Source: Endomychus coccineus (Eukaryota > Arthropoda > Insecta > Coleoptera > Endomychidae). Taken from it: DNA of 64,000 nt. The position numbers were made by a program, and so were the translations under genes. Location of the stretch: NCBI GenBank assembly GCA_958510875.1, contig OY294067.1:136989726-137053725 (forward strand), read 5' to 3'. The notes under the pieces are model-generated. The model searched no databases and was not told the DNA's origin. It worked only from the letters and a program-made list of their open reading frames with translations. Of the stretch, positions 53,801 through 61,668 are shown piece after piece (within the stretch, counting starts at the first letter, position 1; every line of letters starts with the position of its first letter).

Positions 53801-56036
53801 ATCATGCCACAAACAATTTTGGATGATTTGGTAAAGAGATTTCGTAACTCAAAAGTGCAGAAAGGTGTTTTGTAGTTTTCATTCGCGAGTTAAAAAAAAG
53901 AAGAATTTCAGGCTGTTATAAATAAAGGAATAAGCATCATTGAATTGGTAGTAAGTAAAAAGGAAAAGAAATAAAAATGTGTGAAACAAATACGCGAAAA
54001 TTATATATAAAATGACAGAAACTAGTTGTGAAATGCAAATGTTAAATAAGGAAAAATGATACCAGTCCTGAAAATGTGCAGATCGGAAAAACAGGCATCT
54101 CACAGAATATAAACGGTCGGCAGCTTCCATAACAGTATTCACCCACTGTAATAACTTCGAATTGTTCTCAGTCGTTAGGCATACGTGCAACATCAATGTC
54201 CACCGCCGTGTCAACACTCTGTGGGATCCACTATCCGTCCTCACTGGACACCTCATTCACCCCGATGTCATTATGGCTATCATAACATAAGTCAGCCTTT
54301 CGGTTGTTTTAATCCTGCAATTCATACACTAAATTAGATGATACTCTAGTAACTGTACATGGTATATATTTCGGTGCCATACTCACACCCTCGGGTGCTA
54401 TACCTCTTATAATCAATTCGTAATTCAACTCCTTTGACTTTGAATAATTGGGTTCCATAATTAAAATTTAGTATAAATTAACCGATCACTCCACAAAAAC
54501 TGTATGTACTATACAACAATAGAAATTTCAACTCCAAATATCCTTTACTCAATTCCAATACCCAATTGAATCCGGTAAAATATAACAAATTAGCATGTGG
54601 TTATCTCCGAAACGAAATAACGCGTTACCTTACTGTTTGAATTCCGTGAAACCTAATTCTCTAAAAGTTATTTATCAATATGTACCGCAACGTACAAAAA
54701 AAAATTCCTACAAATAACTTATATCGAATGACACTATAAAAACTATTTCGCAGCGTTATCACTTGAAACTTGAGGAATATAATTTACAAACAGTAACGGA
54801 ATAAAATATCAATATGAGATAATAATCACATGCAATAAAATAAATGAATTTTACCTGATGATTCAAAATTGGTCAAATTGAAAATATGCTACAATTTCCT
54901 TTATGCTTATCTACCAATGATTTAAACACGTTGTAGGCGCCAAATGTAACAAAATGCCTTATACGTGAACGTGAAATCTTAAACCACGTTGGTCGCCAAA
55001 TGTAACAAAATAATTGTTGGGTGCCAAATGTAATAAAAGCCGTAAGCTACACAATTTCCACCTTCCCTTGATTCTCAATTAATCAAAAAGATGAATTTAC
55101 CCAAGTTACTAATATTTCCCAAACTAGCTCAAATTCGTGGTTGTTCGGCCCTTTACGTTAACAATGATGATACTTGCCCTATTACTTTTTAAACAACAAA
55201 CCCTGGGCGCCACCACGAGTTAAAAAAAGAAGAATTTCAGGCTGTTATAAATAAAGAAATGAGCATCATTGAATTGGTAATAAGTAAAAAGGAAAAGAAA
55301 CAAAGCATATAAGAACAATAACAAATATATTCAATTATAAATGAACAATAGCAAAAAGGTTTAACAAACTCGCATGCCCTTTCGGGGCACCGATATGAAA
55401 CTGAAACAATTGTAAATAAAGGTAATCAAACTACTTTGACTCATCAATTACGACCAGCATCTAATTGATCATGGTAATGATTTGTAACGATATATTCAAA
55501 AGTGGGATCGTTACAATATTCATTACCTCAGCAGTATTCACAAATCTAGTTACTTAGTTCGGCAACATTACATTAGTAGAACTCGCATAAGATAGAATTT
55601 AATGAAGAACAATATAAGTCGAGAATATTCCGTTTAACTTAAAAAAAAAGCAGATAGACTACCAATATTTTTAACGAAATTCCGTGAATTTTCATCAAAT
55701 TATAGCACTTGATTAGAACAATGCCTGACTAAAATCCAAAGACGACTGAATTGATAGATAATTGAAAGTTGATCTGTATAGGTGTTAACTGTTTTCCTAA
55801 ATTTGAATATTATTTCTTCAAAGGGCCATTGTACATTGAGATTGCAGGAAGCCTAATTCGTCAATTGCACCCAAACACTCACGCGAACAGAATTGAACCA
55901 AACTATCTGTTCTTACAGGATTAATTAGTACTTACTAATTCATATTTTCGTTTCAGGAGCTTATGGAAAATGCAGGAATCACTATAACGGGAAACACTCA
56001 GAAGGAAATAGATTCATCTCAAACAGCGATCTTTAA
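41645..56036 (+). CDS. LRMDA: LRMDA-like leucine-rich-repeat protein, four 3' exons
   Basis: Exons 41645-41872, 42632-42771, 50813-51021 and 55957-56036 join in frame to 218 codons plus a stop. All introns have GT-AG ends and matching phases. Exon A opens LCYSGQKCQRIPEAL and holds leucine-rich repeats (VQSLDLSYNELVTLRGLEGF, LKELVLDNN, LNLLSLNKN). Exon B continues TYLSLLGNKACPN and ends DYQRYR. Exon C has the LRR cap YYVLHHLPNLKFLD and FMKIVRP. Exon D ends with the conserved tail YGKCRNHYNGKHSEGNRFI. This order and the tail match LRMDA (C10orf11), linked in mammals to melanocyte differentiation; its biochemical role is little known. The frame is stopped just upstream of exon A, so at least one 5' exon is missing from the model. 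Confidence 0.9.
42404..42604. repeat. Two-copy tandem duplication, unit about 100 bp
   Basis: CTCGGTCTTAAGAACAACAT, CTGTTTGATCTTTT, AGTTCACTCAATC and TATGATCAATAGATTC are repeated once at about 100-bp shift within the intron before exon B. Very similar copies, so young. Confidence 0.9.
42632..42771 (+). CDS. LRMDA: LRMDA exon B
   Basis: 140 nt, acceptor CTTTCCAG and donor GTAAAT. Encodes IFDIEALMIKI, then the LRR YLSLLGNKACP and an acidic ENDDEDYQRY end; the last arginine codon is split. Confidence 0.92.
42772..43639. other. Intron sequence, no gene recognised
   Basis: AT-rich intronic DNA of LRMDA. At about 43.19-43.28 kb a frame contains NCFDCDGTF-like and LHIIYKIEY pieces resembling the zinc-finger tail of Penelope-like proteins, too weak to call. 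Confidence 0.3.
43640..43880 (+). repeat. Hammerhead-like repeat family, copy C (single arm)
   Basis: Shares TTAATTGAAATGCGATAA, GTACAATTTGTTG-type and CTATTTCCCAAGAAA blocks with copies A and B. The core at 43779-43804 is the best of the family: CTGATGA, T, GATC-GTCA-GACC, GAAAC, GT. No inverted partner is present. Confidence 0.6.
44085..44455 (+). pseudogene. Crypton-like tyrosine recombinase remnant (N-terminal part)
   Basis: Broken frames read LLSEKSKHEYEKQYLLLTNW, SMLKTTLHVKN and PKNPKFLLRKK or, shifted, EKEVNTLLFEAP and YLTKK. They correspond in order to LLPEKSKRRYEYAYDQFLSW, YSMLR, KPKKAKILTQQEI and LVTK of the recombinase at 61.67 kb. A GTAATT follows the last piece where that gene has its intron. 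The catalytic half is absent. Confidence 0.6.
44520..45360. repeat. Duplicated block, copy 1 (with MITE insertion)
   Basis: From TGAGTACACTTCTG to the gypsy integrase end this matches 46055-46600, shifted by about 1.53 kb. Shared words include CCAGATGCTAAATTGTA, GGAGTTTT and TTTCAGCTGGGGCTA. It contains the 223-bp MITE at 44890-45112, which the other copy lacks. Confidence 0.8.
44890..45112. mobile_element. 223-bp MITE with about 86-bp TIRs and 8-bp TSD
   Basis: Starts CATCGACATATACATATG and ends with its inverse; the arms run about 86 bp with few mismatches and are GC-rich inside. The target duplication GGTCTAAA flanks both sides (44882-44889, 45113-45120). The paralogous site at about 46.41 kb has a single TGTTTAAA and no insert. 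8-bp TSDs fit hAT or P-type elements. Confidence 0.9.
45170..48325 (-). mobile_element. Ty3/gypsy retrotransposon pseudogene, 3' part of pol
   Basis: On the minus strand, decayed frames appear in pol order. RT comes at 48.31-47.92 kb (DPKDI, FEFMAMLFGLCDAAQTFQR, CFVYVDN). RNase H is at 47664-47434 (VLMLDASDLSIGVALHQ, AIKYFRYMLEG). The integrase core is at 46723-46487 (GRQFGSATYL, THHKSTWYHPQTN), and a second partial integrase copy is at 45358-45176 in the duplicated block. The RT active-site aspartate pair reads DN, and stops are frequent. The 5' part of pol continues at 49.84-50.37 kb, beyond a nested LINE. No LTRs recognised. Confidence 0.8.
46055..46600. repeat. Duplicated block, copy 2 (empty site)
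   Basis: Parallel of 44520-45360 without the MITE. The two blocks differ by scattered substitutions and small gaps, so the duplication is old relative to the MITE insertion. Confidence 0.8.
48326..49838 (+). mobile_element. Non-LTR retrotransposon copy 2, nested in the gypsy element
   Basis: Begins GTGATGGAGAA (as at 7195 in copy 1) and follows the same order: GGCAATATGGCTTCCGTCAG, GCATTCAACCAAGTC, ACAATGGCTATCAACC with FLLHINNL, then the C-terminal pol and the end CATAGGTTTTCCTCTCGTGT. The frame is broken. Gypsy pol sequence flanks both sides, so it inserted into that element. A foreign segment of about 285 bp (49131-49416) interrupts it. Confidence 0.82.
49131..49416. other. Insertion of unknown type inside LINE copy 2
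   Basis: AT-rich sequence splitting LINE sequence between GAATTCGGCT and ACATAAGCTAAAGCTC. No terminal repeat or TSD is obvious; it ends TTTTACCTTTATAG. Confidence 0.5.
49839..50370 (-). mobile_element. Ty3/gypsy pseudogene, 5' part of pol
   Basis: Minus-strand frames show KNVLHHVI and then GMCGPSYTSWSSPLLMVP with an NGG, the typical entry into gypsy reverse transcriptase. Upstream is STKLYKLESSLPP near 50.3 kb. It is continuous with the RT at 48.31 kb once the nested LINE is ignored. Confidence 0.7.
50813..51021 (+). CDS. LRMDA: LRMDA exon C
   Basis: 209 nt, acceptor GGTTTCAG and donor GTGAGA. Encodes LPNLKFLDSTKVREFEKVEA and a serine/threonine-rich linker to HKG; it completes the split arginine codon of exon B and ends one base into a glycine codon. 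Confidence 0.93.
51022..51528. other. LRMDA intron, no gene seen
   Basis: AT-rich. AAGATTATCAACA-AAATAT-AATTATAA occurs twice (about 51.21 and 51.43 kb) as an imperfect direct repeat. Confidence 0.4.
51529..51572. repeat. (GA)n microsatellite
   Basis: GA dinucleotide run with single-base interruptions, directly upstream of the first foldback element. Confidence 0.95.
51592..52569. mobile_element. Foldback element FB1 (ACAGGGTGAGTC ends)
   Basis: Arms of about 450 bp (51598-52055 and 52105-52566) are inverted copies around a short AT-rich centre. Outer ends are TATACAAGGTGAGTCAGTTT and, inverted, ACAGGGTGAGTCCGTTT. Inside each arm a second terminus, GAGATACAGGGTGTTG, starts the part shared with FB2. 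No coding content. Confidence 0.88.
52566..53470. mobile_element. Foldback element FB2 (ACAGGGTGTCTC ends)
   Basis: Arms at about 52569-52995 and 53045-53470, centre AATTAAACAAAATTTATTCA. The outer about 115 bp differ from FB1. From GAGATACAGGGTGTTG inward the arms match FB1, including CGGAACCGTTCAT, GAACCGCCAATGTTTTC and ACCGTTTTCGAGAAAAATCA. It lies directly against FB1. Confidence 0.88.
53471..53885. other. LRMDA intron with a short ATG-led frame
   Basis: An ATG at about 53805 opens a 23-codon frame starting MPQTILDDLVKRFRNSK before a stop. The preceding 250 bp are GC-richer than usual. It could be a fragment of a transposon gene; nothing is identified. Confidence 0.3.
53886..55520 (-). 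mobile_element. Possible LTR-retroelement remnant
   Basis: An 88-bp segment (GAATTTCAGGCTGTTATAAA and flanks) occurs at 53886-53975 and again at 55219-55306, the direct-repeat layout of LTRs. Between them, at 54935-55030, GGCGCCAAATGTAACA, GTCGCCAAATGTAACA and GTGCCAAATGTAATA occur in series. Read on the minus strand these are TGTTACA followed by TTTGGCG, like an LTR end plus primer-binding site. No gag or pol domain is recognised between them. Confidence 0.35.
55957..56036 (+). CDS. LRMDA: LRMDA terminal exon D
   Basis: 80 nt after acceptor GTTTCAG. Encodes AYGKCRNHYNGKHSEGNRFI and a short tail to TAA at 56034-56036, the conserved LRMDA C-terminus. Confidence 0.94.
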
Positions 56037-56040
56037 TAAA
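56035..56040 (+). terminator. Candidate polyadenylation signal overlapping the stop
   Basis: AATAAA begins inside the TAA stop codon of LRMDA. Other AATAAA-like words follow at about 56.11 kb, so the used site is uncertain. Confidence 0.4.
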
Positions 56041-57928
56041 TATTGTTTCTACAAATATCACATAATTACATAATATAATTGTACTAGTTCATTAGCTTAT
56101 AATTTTAGTTTAATAAATAATGTTACGAGGAATGATGAGTCTATGAGATTGGGAAAAATAAGTTGTGCATTCTCTCTACTACTATTAAATTAATGTAAAA
56201 CATTGCCATCTCATTTGGTATTGATAAGATAAATTAAGCACACAATTGGACAAGTTTCATATCAAATTAAATATGAAAGTATGCAGAATTGTATAAAGTA
56301 ATTTTCAATAAGATTAATTAATTTACGCCTTTGAAATCAATTATTGAAAACCTGCTATTTTCGTCAGGTCAATTTGGTACTTCAACCGGTATCATTTACG
56401 TGGAATATGACCTTAATCTTATTATTATTGTGTTCATACAAAACACTACACATTTAACTATAAGTTGACACAAAAATCACAACGATCAGATCAATACTTT
56501 TGTAGGTCAATACGAAATAAACATAATGTACATTATTATAAAATATTGAGAAGGGTATAAATATGAAGTATAGATTTCGAAAGGTTGCTGTAAATTCTGA
56601 CCGAAATATTGCGAATTTATATGTGGACATTTCGACGGTAGATGACGCAACAGAAGTGGTTTCAGTGGCGTAGTAGGGCATTAAACAAATATCTAATAAG
56701 AACCCCGTTCCCTTTTCGCGGCCGTGTATTCGTATAGAGAACTAGGCCAGATCTTCATAAGACATTACTTTGATCTTTGTGTACCGAAAACCACAATTTT
56801 TTGTTGATGCGAACTCATTATTTTCATCGATTTATAGCTTGCTGACATTATAGAATTGAAGTTATATGAAAACATACGTATTTATTCACAATTTCTGATA
56901 ATTGTGGACGAGTTTATTGTTAATGCTTATTGTGTAATCAAAAAAATCATAGATGAATGTAATACAATAATTTAATTTAATATCCCAGTTTGATCCGGCC
57001 ACATTTATCCATTTGTTCATAATATGTAATAAATGGAATATATCCATTGAACATCCAGAATAGAATATTCTAATAAATACCCAGTAAACACGAATTCATC
57101 TCCGAGATGTCAACGATACTCTCATGAAGGTGACATATCACAACTATGAATCACAATGTGTAGCTTTTAAATGTTGAAGTAACTGCTATTCCGGCCAGAA
57201 ATGTGATATTCAGCGACGTCGCATTAATTTTGTAACTCTAATAAGCATTTGAAAGAAGTACTATATTATGCTCTCAAATGTCTTCACCTTTTCTGCACGG
57301 AGATGTAAATATTCTACAATCATAGTGAAGTCCTGTAGAGGTTCAAATTGCATCACATTTAGGATCACATTTTTCATCATTTGGTGATCTCCATTTAGAT
57401 TTCATTAGAAACATATTGGGTAGTACTCACTAATTGCTACAACTGAAGCACAATATGAGGGTTTTCAGACTTCGCATTGAGATCTCAGTGACTGTCACTT
57501 AATACTCAGCGAAAGCACAATTCAAGTATCTCCACACCTCCAATTGAAATCCAAGAGATGCCTTTTCCAAAAAAATGTACAGTGTGTTCATTGTAATTTG
57601 ATGTTCTCACATTTTCTAACTTTTATAGAAACCTTGAATAAATTAAAGATTTTTTAAATGTCATCTAACGTTATGTATGATTTAGAAAATTGTTATGTAT
57701 TGCCCCAACACTCACCAGTCATGAATCATTATGTTAATTGCTGGCCTCCACATTCTTTTGTTGATAATAAACCTTTTCTATTTGTTGGCAATAAATTTTC
57801 TAAACATAATGCGTAATGTAATATTTCGTTGAGGTGAACATATGGAAAAGTATAAATACATATGCTCAAATATGATTTAATAGTGAAAAAAAAAACTATT
57901 CAAATACAAATAATTAAATTTTACAAAC
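56041..57928. other. Convergent intergenic region, no gene seen
   Basis: AT-rich, between the LRMDA stop and the stop of the minus-strand terminal exon. It presumably holds both 3' UTRs. A minus-strand frame at 56454-56681 has no family signal. Confidence 0.4.
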
Positions 57929-58047
57929 TCAACTTCCATTAGCCTTAATGTCTTGCCTTAGACGTCTCTGTTTGGCATGTCTCAGCCAGTCCTTGGTAAG
58001 AATTTCAAAATCTTCATGGATTGTACGGAACAACTTATGCGTTGCTT
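57929..58047 (-). CDS. Terminal exon of an unidentified gene
   Basis: A 119-nt exon after a strong acceptor (TTTTTTGTCAG) is open in one frame and encodes ATHKLFRTIHEDFEILTKDW, then LRHAKQRRLRQDIKANGS and a TGA. The amphipathic, charged sequence with third-position variety typical of insect coding DNA looks real, unlike the AT-rich flanks. It would be the C-terminus of a larger protein; I do not recognise the family. Upstream exons on the minus strand (58.1-61 kb or beyond the window) could not be identified with confidence. Orientation is convergent with LRMDA. Confidence 0.5.
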
Positions 58048-59160
58048 CTGACAAAAAATAGGTGACTGAATGAAGGAGCAAAGATATTGATTTTGCACTG
58101 AGGTTCTATTATTACAGATAATAAGTTCTGCATTGAAGAGATATGTTTAGATAAAATAACTATTAAAGTTTGATTTTCACTAATTTAATTATTAAAATGG
58201 TTTCGCTAACACCGTAGCTTCATAAGCGATTGCGAAGCAGCAAATAATTCCAGACCAATTACATACATGTCAGATGATTCAAATTGTTTGAGGCCTTTGA
58301 CACTATCGATGTACATAAGTGACATACATAGCAACGATTTATTTGATTTTGATCAAATCGATTGAGTCTGAGAAATGCTACAGATATATACAAAATTGAC
58401 ACGGTTTCAGAACTCGTTTGAGGGAGGCATATTTGGCAGAACACAGGATCATCCCACTGATTGAGTCAGAAAGTAGTAGGTAAGTAGAGAAGTAAAAAAA
58501 TATTTAAAGGCAAGCTCATATTCAAATGCACTAAAAATTAAAAATAATGTATTCAGATGTGTGATGTAGGTTATTCTGTGAGTGACAGATTCAATAGCGT
58601 GTCTCTCAAGAATACCTATTTTTTTGTATTCCAACTGAAAGTTTTTCGTGACAAGCTTTTTAATCGATACTAACAGAATAACCTACCTACATCACACTGT
58701 TCCAAAGGAATTATATTTTTCATTTACTTTATTTTATTTTTCTTCTATTCACTCATTATTAATGAGCTTTTCTCCCACTGAACAATGATTAAAACACTAT
58801 ACAATTTATTAACTCCTGTTGTTCAAGATGCTGCTGACAAGACAGGATTGTCGCCAAATTACAAATCGACAGAAACTTCAATTCAACTGTGGCTCAAGTG
58901 ATCTTCTGAGCGTCTGAACGCCGACCAAAACAAAAAAATTTTAATTCCCTTTTATTTGCCCTGTCCTATTTTTTCAGTTTTTATTATACTACCAATAATG
59001 TTTATGTGTGTTCACAAAAAGTTATGAAAGACAAATGAGCTATTTATTTTCCTCATAACACCAATATTTGCTTAAACAGTGTGTTGCTAAAAAAGATTGT
59101 TGTTTCCGTGTGAAAAATCTGTTTTAGAACCTACGTACGATGAAAGTCCTGTTGAGACCT
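58048..59160. other. Probable intron sequence, no exon recognised
   Basis: AT-rich. An inverted word pair GTGATGTAGGTTATTCTGT (58561-58579) and ACAGAATAACCTACCTACATCAC (58674-58696) encloses about 95 bp, a small foldback. Confidence 0.4.
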
Positions 59161-59164
59161 AAAA

Positions 59165-59325
59165 TAGACTCAAATCGAACGTCCTATGAACATCTTGTTT
59201 TGTAACATCGTAGATCCATAGGATGTCCATAGGACGTCCGCCGTACGAAAATGAACGTCCCTAGGACGTCTTCAATATCCGAAGCGAATGTCTTGAGGAC
59301 GTTCATGGGACGTACTTGTGCTATC
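59165..59325. repeat. GGACGTCC-type word cluster
   Basis: GAACGTCCTATGA, GATGTCCATAGGACGTCC, GAACGTCCCTAGGACGTC, GAATGTCTTGAGGACGTTC and GGGACGTA follow one another in about 150 bp. Many contain the palindrome GACGTC or CCTAGG. Probably the terminal region of a mobile element. Confidence 0.65.
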
Positions 59326-59339
59326 CGGGCCAGTACCCT

Positions 59340-59815
59340 GCGGTGGATATGCACTGCAATAGTTTGACCAATTTGCAATTTGCAGTGGTCTGGGGCAACA
59401 GAATTAATCGGGTTAGTTTAAGGATAAATCTACCGAAAATCCAAAGACTAGACAGTGTAAGCATAATAGGGAAACAGGGAAACTATAATCAGAAGAGATG
59501 TTACGACTGCATCAACCTAAGGAAAACCAGACTCAGAATAATACTAATGGGACCTAACAGGGCACTGTCAGTTGAAAGGACCCCGAAGCTCGGATTAGTA
59601 AAAGAAGAATGAAGATTTTGCGAAGAGAAGGATTAAACCTCTATCCACACCATCATGCACTAGCTTGCAAAACTCAATAGCACGACACCTCGGAGCGTAC
59701 CAAATAGAAGAAGGAAATTTACCGAATGTGAAGCCATCCGACACCCTGAACTTCCTCAAAGCTACAGAATTAGAGGAACTGTTGTAGCCGTTGGGATATT
59801 CTGAAGCGGTGCAGC
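59340..59815 (+). pseudogene. Non-LTR retrotransposon C-terminal remnant (RNase H to tail)
   Basis: Broken frames near 59.6-59.8 kb include an equivalent of HLGAYQIEEGNL and PSDTLNFLKATELEEL in one frame after shifts. This is the C-terminal region found after RNase H in insect non-LTR pol proteins, with cysteine-containing pieces upstream (RCYDC). Highly decayed. Confidence 0.45.
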
Positions 59816-60709
59816 AGCAGAAAGGGACACAATAATAGATCTATTAGTAATACAATACAATACGCTATCACTTGGTTCTTTTTGATTGAATGTCACTATC
59901 ACAAGGCGGATGTTGCATCAACTGTAGAGGACACCCTGTTGCCGCCTTTTTATTGTACACCGTAAGCGGTTTATTATTACACTCCTCACAAGAGACTTCC
60001 AGTCCTTTTCCTCAAAATCCCAGTCTTAACTAGTGAGGGAAGTCACATGATCAGTCAGATACTCACAAGCGCAGTCTATGTACTAGTATATTTATAAGTA
60101 TCATTTATTATCATCTCTATATAAACTAAAGGTTATGGTACTAGCTCTTTTGTAATGTTGAAGGTATAAATTTCGAAGTATCTTTTCGGTGTTATATGAC
60201 CCACAAGTGCCTCTACCAATTTGGCAGCCTCATTCTGCCATAATTCTGACAGATTCTCTTCTTCTAACATTTTCACTAGAGCTCAACACAAACAGCTAAA
60301 TGGTGCAGCGTTATTGACGGAGACAATATCAAACTAGAAACGTGTTGCCGCTTGAAGATAAATAGTGTGCATGGCATGGTTACTCTTCGCAAATAATTCG
60401 ACTTTTTTATAATTGTTTCACGTTCTATAACATACTCTTCACTTTTGTGTAAAGATAAAGAAATAAATTTTTCCGACGACCACATGCGAAAATGACAAAT
60501 AGCACACTATTCAGTTACTTCGAAAATGACAAATATCACCCTAGAGATGAAAAGTTAAATATCACACTAGAGTGATGTGTGTATCTATAGCTATATGTAT
60601 TGCATAATGGAATTGAAGTGTGCTCTGAAATTAATATTGCGAAAACGTCAGATAAACTATAGAAGTTTCAGTTTTGCATATGCATCATTCTTATCATAAT
60701 ATACAAAAC
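59816..60709. other. No confirmed gene; one coding-like minus frame
   Basis: A 69-codon minus-strand frame (60485-60276) starts MWSSEKFISLSLHKSEEYVI and has balanced composition for its first 34 residues, ending near a GTAACC. It might be an upstream exon of the gene ending at 57929, but nothing links them. Confidence 0.25.
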
Positions 60710-61625
60710 CATAGTCAAAGTATACAGGTCTGCCGCAGTGGCGGATCCAGCGAGGGGCAATGAGGGCAATTGCCAGGACTGAGAATTTTTAAATTTTTTA
60801 AATTATTCAGAAAATAGTTAATATAAATATATGCATTTATACAATATAACATAAATAGTACATGATGGTCATCATGTATTTGCTTTGTGCTACCTCTATG
60901 CTCTAAAAAAGTTTTAAAAGGTTAGCAATATATTATTCAGTACGCTCACGCCTCACCCGAATCTTTGCGAAGATTAAAAACTTGGTTGCGCACAAGAATG
61001 ACGGAAGATCGCTTGAATGGATTATGTCTTCTAAATATACATCAAGATATAAATGTTAACATTGATGAATTTATCGAAAAATTTGCTAAGGCAAGTAAAC
61101 TGCGAATTGATTTTGTTATTTGAATTACTTTAGTATTGTTTTATATAAAAAAATCTTTGTTTTTTCTTATGTAGCAGTCACTGCAATTTTATTTTTCAAT
61201 AAAACTTTATTTAAAAGTGTAATCTAATATTAGAGAGTAAAGAGAGTTAAGGTTTATTTTGAGGTACTTGTTTTACACGTGACCTTGAAATTTTGAAAAA
61301 ATTTCGCCTTCGGCGCGCTACTTTGGACTCGGTACGCCCGCAATGGGCATCTTGCTAAACCTATGTTTATCTTAGTTACAACACTGATTGCCCTTACTGA
61401 AATCGAGTCTGGATCCGCCCCTGGTCTGCCGGAGCCTCCCTTCTACTCTTTTTAAAATTTGAGTGCAAGCTGATTGGTCGTTTATTTCGTTTATTTAATG
61501 TTATTGACGACGATATAATATGATGTTGTTACTGCCGGCGATGTGATTGGAGGAGCTAGGTGACGTCACCTAGCGCGAGAAACGATGGAAGGGAGGCTCC
61601 GGCAGACCTGTATACTTTGACTATG
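60710..61625. mobile_element. TIR element with 8-bp TSD, split by a nested element
   Basis: The ends CATAGTCAAAGTATACAG and its inverse are flanked by TACAAAAC (60702-60709, 61626-61633). Removing the nested insertion and one TSD copy restores a 220-bp element. Its TIRs are 38 bp and perfect, running through GTCTGCCGGAGCCTCCCTTC. Non-autonomous; superfamily uncertain (P-like or hAT-like by TSD length). Confidence 0.9.
60736..61423. mobile_element. 688-bp hAT-type element nested in the TIR of another
   Basis: Starts CAGTGGCGGATCCAG and ends CTGGATCCGCCCCTG, inverted copies with one or two mismatches, flanked by the 8-bp duplication GTCTGCCG (60728-60735, 61424-61431). This terminus and TSD length are typical of hAT elements. 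The interior near 60.96-61.09 kb reads LRRLKTWLRTRMTEDRLNGL and INVNIDEFIEKFAK, a C-terminal hAT dimerisation scrap, on the plus strand. Confidence 0.92.
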
Positions 61626-61668
61626 TACAAAACCGTGAAAATAGTATCTAAAATTCCATAAAACATGG

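Noticed and set aside
53879..54256. 125-codon minus-strand frame considered as a gag or host gene
   Set aside because: The first third is coding-like but the rest is low-complexity Phe/Tyr sequence; no domain recognised.
58259..58444. Minus-strand frame with a CQICL start considered as a RING-type or upstream exon
   Set aside because: No cysteine/histidine spacing of a zinc finger and no in-phase donor to join the exon at 58047.
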